Source of the DNA: JALZCH01 sp036387135 | GTDB lineage: Bacteria; Acidobacteriota; Blastocatellia; Pyrinomonadales; Pyrinomonadaceae | DNA length: 64,000 nucleotides | Reading direction: 5' to 3' | NCBI GenBank assembly: GCA_036387135.1 | Contig: DASVUH010000038.1 | Location: 1-64,000 of the forward strand | Shown here: one piece after another, positions 35,636 through 44,460 of the stretch | Numbering within the stretch: position 1 is the stretch's first letter | Layout of the letters: every line of letters starts with the position of its first letter | Program-made: the position numbers and the translations under genes | The notes under the pieces: generated by a model | Databases searched by the model: none | What the model was told of the DNA's origin: nothing | Seen by the model: the letters and a program-made list of their open reading frames with translations, nothing else

Positions 35636-37327
35636 TTACTGTCGTTTGACGATAACGAGCGTGATGTCATCAGGCGCGTCGGCGCCGTCGGCGAATACTG
35701 ACAGAGCCGATTCGATTCGGTCGCGCAACCCAGCCGCGGTGCGGTGTAGATTTTCTTTAACGACCGCCGACAGTCTTTCCATTCCGAATTCCTCGTCCTC
35801 ACGATTTACGGTTTCGTTCACGCCGTCGGAATAAATGACCAGAGCTTCGCCTTTTTCCAATTGCGTTCGTCCGATTTCGTAAACCGCGTCGGGCAGAATT
35901 CCGAGCGGGAAACCACCCGACGCGAGCTGTTCGACCGTGCCGTCAACGTGCGCGATAAGCGGCGGATTGTGTCCGGCGTTGACGAAAGCCAGTGTGCCGT
36001 CGCGCTGGTCCAGCTCGGCGACAAAAAGCGTCACAAAACGATTCGGCGGCGTGTTTTCAGCCAGATATTTATTAACTGCGGTCACGGTGTCGAGCAGCGT
36101 CGTGCGCGCGGCTATTTGCGCGTGAATCGAGGCGTGCAAACTGCTCATCAACAGCGCGGCGGCAGTTCCTTTGCCCGAAACGTCGCCGAGCGCGACTAGC
36201 ATTTTTTCATCTTCGCGCTGGATAAAATCGTAATAATCGCCGCCGATCTCGTAGCACGAAAAACTGATTCCCTGCAATTCAAAACCCGGAATAATGGGCG
36301 GCGCGGATGGCTGAAATTTCTGTTGAATTTCAGTCGCCAGCGCCAATTCCTGTTCCATCCGCTGGCGTTCCATTCTTTCTTCCAAAAGCCTGGTGTTTTC
36401 AACTCGAATCGCGGCGACGCTCGCCAGAGTCGTTAAAACTTTGAGATGGTCTTCGGTGAAAGTTGTTTCCGAAACCGGCGAGTCGGCGTAAATCAAACCG
36501 AAAACGTCGTTTTTGTTCGACAAAGGCACGGCGAGAACCGAGCGGATGCCTTGCAAAACCATAGTTTGCGAAGCAAAACGCGGGTCGTGTTGCGCGTCGG
36601 ATGTCAGAACGGATTTTTGATTTTCCACCACTTCGCGCAAAACCGAGCGCGAAACGCGGATGTCGCCGAAATCGTCCGATTTTTCGCGCAAACGGGCGAC
36701 CGCGATTTTCATTCCTTTTTCGCAATCCTCGCGCTGTTCTTCCTCTTCGTTGCGCAGCATAATAACGCAGCGTTCAGCCGGAACCGCCTCGAAAACGAGA
36801 TCGGCGACCTGCTGCAAAGTTTCCTCAAGCGTCGTCGCGGCGAGCAGAGTCACGCCGACTTTGCTGATTAAGCCCAAAAGGTCGGTCTGGGTTTTGACTT
36901 TTTTTGTGGAAAGTTCGGCTTGGCGCGCTTTTTCGATTGATTGAAAAAGCTCTGTGGCTGATTTGTTGGCGGAGAGCGAAATCGTCACTGACGGATTAAA
37001 ATCGTCTCCGTCGCCGATCAGAGTTTGACTAACGGCGCGCGGCTCAAGGAATTCAAAAACGGTTTCGCCAATTTGAAAACGGTCGCCGGTGTCAATCGGG
37101 ATTTCGCCCGTCAGCGGCTGCCCGTTAAAGCGCGTGCCGTTCGCCGAGCCTAAATCCTGCAAAATGAAGCGGTCGCCTTCGCGCCGCAATTCGGCGTGAA
37201 CGCGGGACGCAAACGGGTCTGGAATGCAAATGTCGCTGCGCGTCGAACGCCCGATGGTTGTTCTGAGGCGTTCGAGGACAAGCTTTTCCGGCGAACGGTC
37301 GCCGTGTTTGATAATTAATTCGGGCAT
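35636..37327 (-). CDS. FHA-GAF-PP2C (RsbU-like) protein phosphatase
   Basis: A 563-residue protein in three parts. The N-terminal FHA domain (~20-95: TIGRSTRSDICIPDP, SRVHAEL, GSANGTRFNG) binds phospho-Thr. The middle GAF domain (~150-320) is a sensor. The C-terminal SpoIIE/PP2C phosphatase (~350-560) has GGDYYDF, GDVSGKG and YSDGVNE metal-binding motifs. Such proteins dephosphorylate anti-anti-sigma or other Ser/Thr targets. It ends the minus-strand signalling run that starts at 40896. Confidence 0.92.
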   Translation of the reverse strand: MPELIIKHGDRSPEKLVLERLRTTIGRSTRSDICIPDPFASRVHAELRREGDRFILQDLGSANGTRFNGQPLTGEIPIDTGDRFQIGETVFEFLEPRAVSQTLIGDGDDFNPSVTISLSANKSATELFQSIEKARQAELSTKKVKTQTDLLGLISKVGVTLLAATTLEETLQQVADLVFEAVPAERCVIMLRNEEEEQREDCEKGMKIAVARLREKSDDFGDIRVSRSVLREVVENQKSVLTSDAQHDPRFASQTMVLQGIRSVLAVPLSNKNDVFGLIYADSPVSETTFTEDHLKVLTTLASVAAIRVENTRLLEERMERQRMEQELALATEIQQKFQPSAPPIIPGFELQGISFSCYEIGGDYYDFIQREDEKMLVALGDVSGKGTAAALLMSSLHASIHAQIAARTTLLDTVTAVNKYLAENTPPNRFVTLFVAELDQRDGTLAFVNAGHNPPLIAHVDGTVEQLASGGFPLGILPDAVYEIGRTQLEKGEALVIYSDGVNETVNREDEEFGMERLSAVVKENLHRTAAGLRDRIESALSVFADGADAPDDITLVIVKRQ

Positions 37328-37337
37328 AATTCAAGTT

Positions 37338-37898
37338 TTATTTCGCCAGCGTTTTGGTTCTTTGAATCCGACGGCTGGCTCGGACGACAATTGTTCCGCC
37401 AACAAAATCGTGCAGCGCGCGTCCCTTCCGATTAAAAGCGGCAAATGCAAAACCCAATCCGCCGGTCAGCAGCGTTAGCGGATAGCCGACAAGATGCCGC
37501 AGGGCTGCCGCAACGAATGTCGGATTGCTGCCGTCCTGCGCCACAACTCGCAATCCGGTGGCGAATTTTCCGATTGTTCTGCCTAAAACGACGGGCAAAA
37601 TGATGAAATTCGTAACCAGAACCAGCAGCGCGATCAGCCAGCCGACGGAAAGCGACGGATCGCGCCAGAGCTTGACGCCGCTCAAGCCTCTGGACGACGC
37701 CATCAAAAACGTTACCGCCGGAGCCGACACCAAAAGCAAATAATCAATCAAAAGCGCGCCGCAGCGCAGCGCAAAAGGCGCTTGAAAACGCTCGGCGTCA
37801 AAGCCGACGACTCTCACCGGATTCGGCGTTTCTTTTTTTGCCGGCGCGGTGTTTCGTGAGGCGGTCGCTGCCGCTGCTGTCTCGATTCTACTGCTCAT
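37338..37898 (-). CDS. RDD-family membrane protein
   Basis: A 186-residue protein with the RDD pattern: RCGALLIDYLLLVSAPAV, GWLIALLVLVTNFIILPVV, then GRTIGKFATGLRVV. Three to four hydrophobic segments, with a Thr/Ala-rich N-terminus. RDD proteins are poorly characterised, and some aid sodium or osmotic tolerance. It sits 10 bases upstream of the FHA-GAF-PP2C gene, probably co-transcribed. Confidence 0.85.
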   Translation of the reverse strand: MSSRIETAAAATASRNTAPAKKETPNPVRVVGFDAERFQAPFALRCGALLIDYLLLVSAPAVTFLMASSRGLSGVKLWRDPSLSVGWLIALLVLVTNFIILPVVLGRTIGKFATGLRVVAQDGSNPTFVAAALRHLVGYPLTLLTGGLGFAFAAFNRKGRALHDFVGGTIVVRASRRIQRTKTLAK

Positions 37899-37905
37899 TT
37901 ACGAT

Positions 37906-37980
37906 TTGTTCGTTGTTCGTTGTTCGTCGCTCGTTGTAGATTGCTTTTGCAACGAACAACGAACAACGAACAACGAACAA
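37906..37980. repeat. Junction hairpin, GTTCGTT words
   Basis: The left arm (37906-37936) has four to five TTGTTCG/TTCGTTG units. The right arm (37950-37980) has four ACGAACA units in mirror form. It separates the Zn-ribbon kinase gene from the RDD gene. Confidence 0.9.
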
Positions 37981-37982
37981 TT

Positions 37983-40265
37983 TTAATTAACAAAAAAATG
38001 CAAAGTGGTTTCGCCGAGCTTTAGTTTATCGCCGTGCATCAAAACGTGCGGTTGATTGGCGAGCAGCTTGGTGATTTTTGAGTCGCGCGTAACAAGCGTC
38101 GTGCCGTTTGCCGAGCCTAAATCTTCAATCATAAAAGTTGTTCCCTGTCGAAAAATTCGCGCGTGTCGGCGCGAGATTTTTGGACTCGCCACGTCGTATT
38201 TCGTCAAATCAACTTCGGGGAAAATGTTCGACCGACGGTCTTCGCGCCCCAAAATGTTGGTTTCTTTTTCTAACACAAACGCCGTTTCATCGAAAGCGCC
38301 GGTTTCGATGACGAGCCGCGCCGTCGCCTTATTTGTCGGAAAAGCTACTTGCGCGGCGGCTTGAATGCGGTCGGCTTCGGGCTGACGCGAGCCGCAGAAA
38401 GCGCAAAACATATCGTTTGCCGCAATGCGTTCGCCGCAAAAACCGCAAAACGCAGTTCCGACCGCCGATTTTAAGGCAATTGGCTGCGACTGCAAAACGG
38501 TCGGCGCTTGAGAATCGGCATCCGGCAGGGCGAAAGTCAATTTTCCGGTGCGAATTCGTTCGAGATGATCGAGCAAAACATTTCGCATCTCGCCGGCGGA
38601 AGCGAAACGCATATTCGCATTGTATTCGACCGCCTTCATTAAGATTCGCTCCATTTCGACCGATAAATCCGGGTTAATCCGGCGTGGGCGCGGATGTTTC
38701 GTGAAATCGAAAATCAGCAGCGGATTGTTTTGCGGGTCTGAGCCGGTCAAAAGGTGAAACATCGTCGCGCCGAGCGCGTAAATGTCCGAGCGCGGCTCGG
38801 AGTTTCCGGCGTATTGCTCCGAAGGCGCGTAGCCCATTGTGCCGACCGCCGTGTTGCCTTTTTCTTCTTTATTCACCCAGCGGGCGATGCCGAAATCAAC
38901 CAGCATTATACGCCCGGTTTTGCCGTCAATCATCACGTTTGACGGTTTCAAATCCCGATAGACAATCGGCGGTTCGTGATTGTGCAGATAATCGAGAACG
39001 TCTGCGATTTGAATCGCCCATTCGGTCATCGTCTGCTCGTCAATTCTGCCGTTCGGAGTCGCGCGAAAACGCGCCGCCAAATCGCCGCCGGAAATATATT
39101 TCATCACGAGGTAAAAACGATTTTCCTCGTTGTCAATAAAATAATCGTAAATCGTCGGAATCGCCGGATGTTCGAGCGAGGACAGCAGCAGAGCTTCGCG
39201 GCGAAAATCTTCGACCGCTTTTTCGTGCTGCGTGTCGTCAACATAAGCCTGAATCATTTCCTTGACGGCGCGCGTCACGCCGCCCAGGTTGCGGTCGGTC
39301 GCCAGATAAACCGCGCCCATTCCGCCTCCGCCGATGCGGCGAATGATTTCGTAACGCTTGTTTAAAATCGTGCCGTCGTCGAGCGGTTTGAGTTTGGTTG
39401 ATTTGCCGCCCGGCATGTCTTTCGATTGGTTCGATTCGGTGGCGCGCGGAACAGCCGCGTCCGACGGATTGGAAATCAACTCGTCGGAAATCGGTTTTTC
39501 AAGCGGCAGCGGTTGAGAAATCAAGGTTCTGTCATTAAACAGATTTTTCGCTTCGGCTTCCGGCGCAGGTTCGGAAATTTCCGGCTCAATCGTTTCTTGT
39601 GGCGCAAATTCCTGCTCGTTAAACAGAACCGGTTCGGTAATTTCATCTTGCGCGGGAATTTCTGCGATTAATCCGGTTTCGGATTGCGGTTCGATTTTTA
39701 CTTCGCCGGTCGTTTCTACTTTTTGCTCGGAAGAAAACTGTATCGGCTCGGCAAAATCAATTTCATCCTGCCGCAATTCTTCAATCGGGACTCCCGCCTC
39801 GTGAGCCAGGCTTTCGAGCGCGACGTTTGGAATCGTCGCAATGTAAAGCTCATTCGAGTCGGCGGTTCGCCCGGTTGATCGTTCTTCACTCTGCGGGGAC
39901 GCAGATTGCGGCGCTGGCTCATTTGATTCGATTAGTTCGACGGGTTCCTCCGCTTCGGCTGTGTTTTGCGTAAAAGATAAATCGGGATCGCTTCGCAAAA
40001 CGGTGTCCGGTTCTTCCATTTCAGGCGGAAGCGATGCCGGAACGCCCAAATTTCCGGTTGTTTCCGGCGATACGGGCGCGGGCGTTTCGGTTTGAACCGC
40101 CTCTTCGATTCGCGGTTCTTCGATTTCTGCGGCGGATGTCTGAGCAGAATCAGTCAAATCCTGCGAAGCATTCTGCACCGCAATCGGCTGCAAAGTGATT
40201 CCGCAAAAGGCGCAAAATGTATCATCCGGCGCGACTTCAGCGCCGCATTCTTGGCAATAACGCAT
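37983..40265 (-). CDS. Zinc-ribbon Ser/Thr kinase with C-terminal FHA domain
   Basis: A ~760-residue kinase from the ATG at 40265; a TTG three codons upstream is also in frame. Order: a double-Cys zinc ribbon (CQEC, CAFC; residues 4-21), a long acidic Pro/Glu linker to ~290, a Hanks kinase (GGGGMGAVYLA, YRDLKPSN in place of the HRD His, VDFGIARW), a second zinc ribbon (CGFCGERI..CAFCGSR), and an FHA domain (DVASPKISRRHARIF, EDLGSANGT). Zinc ribbons may sense redox or mediate assembly; FHA binds phospho-Thr. The function is unproven. Confidence 0.9.
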   Translation of the reverse strand: MRYCQECGAEVAPDDTFCAFCGITLQPIAVQNASQDLTDSAQTSAAEIEEPRIEEAVQTETPAPVSPETTGNLGVPASLPPEMEEPDTVLRSDPDLSFTQNTAEAEEPVELIESNEPAPQSASPQSEERSTGRTADSNELYIATIPNVALESLAHEAGVPIEELRQDEIDFAEPIQFSSEQKVETTGEVKIEPQSETGLIAEIPAQDEITEPVLFNEQEFAPQETIEPEISEPAPEAEAKNLFNDRTLISQPLPLEKPISDELISNPSDAAVPRATESNQSKDMPGGKSTKLKPLDDGTILNKRYEIIRRIGGGGMGAVYLATDRNLGGVTRAVKEMIQAYVDDTQHEKAVEDFRREALLLSSLEHPAIPTIYDYFIDNEENRFYLVMKYISGGDLAARFRATPNGRIDEQTMTEWAIQIADVLDYLHNHEPPIVYRDLKPSNVMIDGKTGRIMLVDFGIARWVNKEEKGNTAVGTMGYAPSEQYAGNSEPRSDIYALGATMFHLLTGSDPQNNPLLIFDFTKHPRPRRINPDLSVEMERILMKAVEYNANMRFASAGEMRNVLLDHLERIRTGKLTFALPDADSQAPTVLQSQPIALKSAVGTAFCGFCGERIAANDMFCAFCGSRQPEADRIQAAAQVAFPTNKATARLVIETGAFDETAFVLEKETNILGREDRRSNIFPEVDLTKYDVASPKISRRHARIFRQGTTFMIEDLGSANGTTLVTRDSKITKLLANQPHVLMHGDKLKLGETTLHFFVN

Positions 40266-40274
40266 CTTCAACAA

Positions 40275-40328
40275 GGATAAAGATAAAGGATGAAGGATGA
40301 AAATCTCATCTTTCGTCCGCTTATCTTT
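40275..40328. repeat. Junction repeat, GGATGAA/GGATAAAG words
   Basis: GGATAAAG and GGATGAA units are mirrored imperfectly by CATCTTTC and CTTATCTTTC units. It sits in the spacer before the zinc-ribbon kinase start. Confidence 0.6.
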
Positions 40329-40335
40329 CGCCGCT

Positions 40336-40896
40336 TTAGGAAACTATCTTAAAACGTAAAAAAGTTTTTCCGACGATTATTTCGTCGCCGTCTTCGAGTC
40401 GCTGGCGGCTGCCGGGCAAAAGCCTGCGTCCGCGATTGACGAAAGTTCCGTTCGTCGAGCCTAAATCTTCAATAAAAAAACGATTGTCTTCCCGCAGAAG
40501 TCTCGCGTGTCGGCGCGAGACTTTTGCTTCCGGGTCGTCGGCGTCCAGATCAACGTCCGGGAAAATGCCGTTGTCGGCGTCCCAGCGACCGATGTTCATT
40601 TCCGCCGCGTCCAACGGAAATTCTTTTCCGGCGGTTCGCCCGCGCTCGATAATTAATTTTGCGCGCGCGGGTTTTGCCGACGGATTTGAATTGCCGATTT
40701 CTTTCACCCATGATGCGCCGGAGATGACCTGTTCGACCGCATAAACCGATGCGTCGGATTCTTTTTCAAGCGTGGTCGAACCCGCAGATTGTCCGGGCGC
40801 ATCCAATTTTCCGGCGTTTTTAAGCGGTGAGCCGCATTCGTCGCAATATTGCGCGCTTTTATCGTTTTCCGTTTCGCAGCGAGCGCATTTAATCAT
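40336..40896 (-). CDS. Zinc-ribbon FHA domain protein
   Basis: A 186-residue protein pairing an N-terminal zinc ribbon (KCARCETEN, QYCDECG) with a C-terminal FHA domain (VSRRHARLL, FIEDLGSTNGTFVN). This mirrors the two end modules of the neighbouring kinase without the kinase itself, so it is likely its phospho-Thr-binding partner. It starts the minus-strand run that includes the kinase, RDD and phosphatase genes. Confidence 0.88.
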   Translation of the reverse strand: MIKCARCETENDKSAQYCDECGSPLKNAGKLDAPGQSAGSTTLEKESDASVYAVEQVISGASWVKEIGNSNPSAKPARAKLIIERGRTAGKEFPLDAAEMNIGRWDADNGIFPDVDLDADDPEAKVSRRHARLLREDNRFFIEDLGSTNGTFVNRGRRLLPGSRQRLEDGDEIIVGKTFLRFKIVS

Positions 40897-41119
40897 TGGA
40901 AGATTTCATTAACGGGAAATTTAAATTAATTTACCGCCGACAAACGAATCGAGTGTATTTTATTGGTTAAATGATTTAGGTTCAAGGTCGAATGTCGTTT
41001 TTCGATTCTATGTTTTCTTTTCGCGCTTTCGGCGACTGCGAATTTGCCGCCGAAAAAAGCGGATGTTACACTGCACGAAGCAGCTTCGCTTCGTTCAGCA
41101 AATCAGAGGTTTTAATACT

Positions 41120-41815
41120 GTGAGTCTTGCACAAAGCGGTTTGTCAATTTTCGGCAAACTCTCAATTATTATAGTTTTACTCGGCGCTTTTCTGTTCGGT
41201 CTCGGCGGCACGCTATATATGGCGCTGCGCTCGCCGGAGGTCAAAGTGCCGGAAGTCGTCGGCAAAGATTTTCTCGCGGCGGAAAAAGACGTTGAAGCGA
41301 TGGGCTTAAAATTGCGCAAGCGAACCGACCGTTTTAGTCAGGAAAAACCGAACACGATTCTCGAACAAGCGCCGCTCGCGGGCGAATCGGTCAAAGCCGG
41401 ACAAACGATTTCCGTAGTTATCGCCCGCGCCGAAGCCGAAGCCGGAGAAAAAGCGGCGGAAGTGAAAAAAGAAAACGTCAACGACAACTCGTCGAAAGCC
41501 GTCGAAGAGCCACAAAGCGAAGTCGAAAAATCGCGTCAAAAACGCAAAGCCGCCAATAAAAACACGAACGTTAACAAAAACGGCAATTCAAACGCCAAAG
41601 GCAATTCAAATGCGAATTCAAACGCGGATGCGGGCGGCAACTCGAACGGCGGAAACTCAAATGCCGACAACTCGAATCCGCGCCCGAATACAAACGTGAA
41701 AAATTCAAACAGCGGCGGCACAAACACGAATTCGCGCCCGGCGGCGGTCAATTCAAATTCGAGCAATCGTCCGGCGACAAGTCGCACGCCGGAAACAAAT
41801 CGTCGCAATCAGTAG
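41120..41815 (+). CDS. Membrane-anchored PASTA-domain protein with Asn-rich tail
   Basis: A 231-residue protein from the GTG at 41120. A TM helix (KLSIIIVLLGAFLFGLGGT) is followed by one PASTA domain (KVPEVVGKDFLAAEKDVEAMGLKL..QAPLAGESVKAGQTISVVIA). The rest is charged and then Asn/Ser/Gly-rich low complexity (NSNAKGNSN) to the end. PASTA domains usually sit on the outer part of kinases that sense muropeptides; here it is a separate polypeptide next to a kinase with no PASTA domain. The frame extends 57 bases upstream, but the GTG fits better. Confidence 0.8.
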   Translation: MSLAQSGLSIFGKLSIIIVLLGAFLFGLGGTLYMALRSPEVKVPEVVGKDFLAAEKDVEAMGLKLRKRTDRFSQEKPNTILEQAPLAGESVKAGQTISVVIARAEAEAGEKAAEVKKENVNDNSSKAVEEPQSEVEKSRQKRKAANKNTNVNKNGNSNAKGNSNANSNADAGGNSNGGNSNADNSNPRPNTNVKNSNSGGTNTNSRPAAVNSNSSNRPATSRTPETNRRNQ

Positions 41816-41914
41816 TTTTTAAAAGCAACCGACATCGCGCGGTTTGCCTCAAAAGTTTGTTAATCATTAGTTGTTAAGTAATCAAACAAAATTAGTGTGT
41901 CGTCAAAGAGAGAA

Positions 41915-41996
41915 GAACTATCAACTTTAAACTGTCAACTATCAACCGTTTTGCAATGCATAACAGTTTATAGTTTATAGTTGACAGTTCATAGTT
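41915..41996. repeat. Junction hairpin, TTGACAGT/TATAGTT words
   Basis: The left arm (41915-41946) holds ACTATCAA/ACTGTCAA units and the right arm (41965-41996) mirrors them as TTATAGTT/TTGACAGT. It lies between the PASTA gene and rpe. Confidence 0.85.
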
Positions 41997-42016
41997 TGAC
42001 CTTTTTGCTCAGGTAC

Positions 42017-42066
42017 TTAACCGTTAATTGTTTTTTCGATTAACAATTAACCGCTAACAATTAACC
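42017..42066. repeat. Junction hairpin, TTAACCGTTAA words
   Basis: A second array directly follows the previous one: TTAACCGTTAATTG on the left, AATTAACC on the right (twice), ending two bases before the rpe ATG at 42068. Confidence 0.8.
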
Positions 42067-42067
42067 A

Positions 42068-42730
42068 ATGATCGAAATTGCGCCTTCGCTGTTATCGGCG
42101 GATTTTACAAAATTAGGCGACGAGATTCGCGCCATCGAAGCGGGCGGAGCGAGCATTTTGCATTTCGACGTAATGGACGGGCGTTTTGTTCCGAACATTA
42201 CAATAGGTTTGCCGGTATTAAAATCAATTCGCCGGTTTTCCGACACGCCGATTGACGCGCATCTGATGATAGTAGAACCGCTTCGTTACGCCGCAGAGTT
42301 TGTCAAAGCCGGAGCAAATATGGTTTCGGTTCACATCGAAGCCGATCCGCATATTCATCGAACGCTCGCGGCAATCCGCGAAGCGGGCGGACGAGCCGGA
42401 ATCGCAATCAATCCGGGAACGCCGCTCGTCGCGCTCGAAGAAGCATTGCCGTTTGCCGATTTTGTTTTGCTGATGTCTGTGAATCCCGGTTTCGGTGGGC
42501 AGAAATTTATTAAAACTTCGCTCGATAAATTGCGTCGTTTGAAAATGATGATTCTCGAACGCGGTTTGCAAACCAGAATCGAAATTGACGGCGGAGTTGA
42601 CGAACACAACATCAACGAAATTGCCGCCGCCGGAGCCGAAATTGCGGTTGCCGGTTCAGCGATTTTCGGCAAAGAAAATCCGACGGAAGCAGTTCGCACG
42701 CTGATCAATGCGGCAACACAATGGACTTAA
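42068..42730 (+). CDS. rpe: Ribulose-phosphate 3-epimerase
   Basis: A 220-residue TIM-barrel with the family signatures: IAPSLLSADFTKLGDEI, the metal-binding HFDVMDGRFVPNITIG, and VNPGFGGQKF and EIDGGVDEHNI. It interconverts ribulose-5-phosphate and xylulose-5-phosphate in the pentose phosphate pathway. The length is standard. The start overlaps a junction repeat. Followed after ~80 bases by the BamD-like gene. Confidence 0.95.
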   Translation: MIEIAPSLLSADFTKLGDEIRAIEAGGASILHFDVMDGRFVPNITIGLPVLKSIRRFSDTPIDAHLMIVEPLRYAAEFVKAGANMVSVHIEADPHIHRTLAAIREAGGRAGIAINPGTPLVALEEALPFADFVLLMSVNPGFGGQKFIKTSLDKLRRLKMMILERGLQTRIEIDGGVDEHNINEIAAAGAEIAVAGSAIFGKENPTEAVRTLINAATQWT

Positions 42731-42733
42731 GCG

Positions 42734-42806
42734 GTAAATAGTGAATCGTAAATCGAGAAAATTCGATCAGCCGCGATTCACTTGTTTACGATTCACTATT
42801 CACTAA
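42734..42806. repeat. Junction hairpin, GTGAATCGTAAAT words
   Basis: The left arm (42734-42760) reads AGTGAATCGTAAATCG and the right arm (42774-42806) CGATTCAC and TACGATTCACTATTCAC. It ends four bases before the BamD-like ATG. Confidence 0.85.
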
Positions 42807-42810
42807 AGTT

Positions 42811-44331
42811 ATGAAAAGAGTTTGGTTATCATTTTTAATTTTAACGATTGGTTTGTGCTTACAGCCGACGCTGGCGCAGCAGACCCGCACGGGCGGCGAG
42901 GGCACGGCTTTACAGCGTTTGGACGTTGCCGGACAAAAGCTCGAAACGATGCGCCGCAGCTTGTCGAGCGCGCAGAGCGCGTTCAAAGACGAAAATAAAG
43001 GCGACAAAAGCGACGCAGCCAAAAACGCCGACACGCCGCAGGCGCGTTTAAAAGGTTTGGAAAAAGAAGCGTCGGGCTTAAATTCGCAGGTAAACAGTCT
43101 GCGCGGCAAAATTGACCGCGCGGAAAAATACGACGCCGACGAAATCAGTCAGCTTGAAACGGCGGTTTCCGACTTGCAAAAACGGGTTGACGACGTTTTG
43201 CTCGAAACCGCGAGCGCCCGCCGCGCCGATTATGAAAAAGGCGCGCCGCGCGAGAAAAAGAAAAAAGGTAAGTTTTTGGGCATATTCGGCGGCGGCACTG
43301 ACGAATACGAAGAATTAATCGGTTCGGTCGCTCCCGGTCGTGACCGCGAGCTTTTCGTTTACGCGACGAAAGAAGTGCGTAAAGGAAGTTATGAAGTCGG
43401 ACGTTTGCTGTTCCAAACGATTATTTCGACTTATCCCGATTCGCCGTATTTACCGATGGCTAAATTAGCGATTGCCGATTCGTTTTACCTCGAAGGCTCG
43501 ACGAGCGCGCTGATTCAAGCCGCCGCGGGTTATCAGGAATGGCTGACGTTTTTCCCGACGCATCCGCTCGCCGACCGCGTGGCGCTGAAAGTCGCCGAGT
43601 CGGAAATGCGCCAAGTCGGTCGCCCCGACCGCGACGCTTCACGCGCCTACAAAGCCGAACAGCGTTTAAAAGTTTTGATTCAGCAATATCCGAATTCCGG
43701 TTTGAAACCGCTCGTCGAAGAGCGTTTGACTCAAATACAGGATAATTTAGGGTTGCACAATCTCTGGATCGGCGATTTTTATTATCGCCGCTCGATTGAT
43801 CAGAAAAAAGCCGGTTTAAAAGGCGCGCAGCGGCGTTACCGCGATATTTTGCAGCTTTATCCGAATTTCAGCTATATGGACGAAGCGCTGTTCCGTCTGG
43901 CGGTGACTTATCAAGTCGAAGAAGAAACCGATGAAGCCGCCAAGCTGTTTCAGCGAATCGTGCGCGATTATCCGAACAGCGATTACGTCGAAAAAGCCAA
44001 AGAACAATTACAGTTAATGGGCGCAACCGTTCCCGAACCGGACGCAAAACGGACAAACGTCGCGCAGCCCGAAGGCAAAGGTTTGTTGAAGAGCTTTACC
44101 GAAGAGCTTTTCGGAACCTGGAGTATGACGATTGATAAAGACGGCGTTTTGATGAGCCACGATTTCGATAAAACCAAATTTGAATTGATTGATTCGGTAA
44201 TCGAAAATCAAGGCGAATTGCCGAGCAATCAGATTCCGAAAGCCTTAACAACAGTAATTCGGACGGTTCCGGTTGCAGGGGAAAAACCAGCCGAAACGCC
44301 GAACACCGCGAAGAAAACAAACGAAAAATAA
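42811..44331 (+). CDS. bamD: Long BamD-like outer-membrane assembly protein
   Basis: A 506-residue protein with a signal peptide (1-23). Residues ~30-125 are helical coiled-coil-like. Residues ~160-410 carry the BamD/YfiO-type TPR lipoprotein region: YEVGRLLFQTIISTYPDSPYLPMAKLAIADSFYLEGS, RYRDILQLYPNFSYMDEALFRLA and FQRIVRDYPNSDYVEKA. It is about twice the length of E. coli BamD and has no clear lipobox Cys, so SPI cleavage near AQ|Q is likely. Role: outer-membrane protein insertion or a cell-envelope scaffold. Confidence 0.8.
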   Translation: MKRVWLSFLILTIGLCLQPTLAQQTRTGGEGTALQRLDVAGQKLETMRRSLSSAQSAFKDENKGDKSDAAKNADTPQARLKGLEKEASGLNSQVNSLRGKIDRAEKYDADEISQLETAVSDLQKRVDDVLLETASARRADYEKGAPREKKKKGKFLGIFGGGTDEYEELIGSVAPGRDRELFVYATKEVRKGSYEVGRLLFQTIISTYPDSPYLPMAKLAIADSFYLEGSTSALIQAAAGYQEWLTFFPTHPLADRVALKVAESEMRQVGRPDRDASRAYKAEQRLKVLIQQYPNSGLKPLVEERLTQIQDNLGLHNLWIGDFYYRRSIDQKKAGLKGAQRRYRDILQLYPNFSYMDEALFRLAVTYQVEEETDEAAKLFQRIVRDYPNSDYVEKAKEQLQLMGATVPEPDAKRTNVAQPEGKGLLKSFTEELFGTWSMTIDKDGVLMSHDFDKTKFELIDSVIENQGELPSNQIPKALTTVIRTVPVAGEKPAETPNTAKKTNEK

Positions 44332-44350
44332 AATCGCAGCCAAACTTACA

Positions 44351-44392
44351 AAAAAGCGGGCGATGAGAAATTGATTCTCGCGCCCGCTTTTT
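44351..44392 (+). terminator. Intrinsic terminator after BamD-like gene
   Basis: AAAAAGCGGGCG (44351-44362) pairs with CGCCCGCTTTTT (44381-44392); the loop itself can form an inner stem. The right arm ends in T5. Confidence 0.85.
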
Positions 44393-44460
44393 GTTCAAAA
44401 AATAGAGCTTAAATTTATTTTGAAGTCGCGCAAAGCGGCGTAAACAGTTAAAATAGTTTT

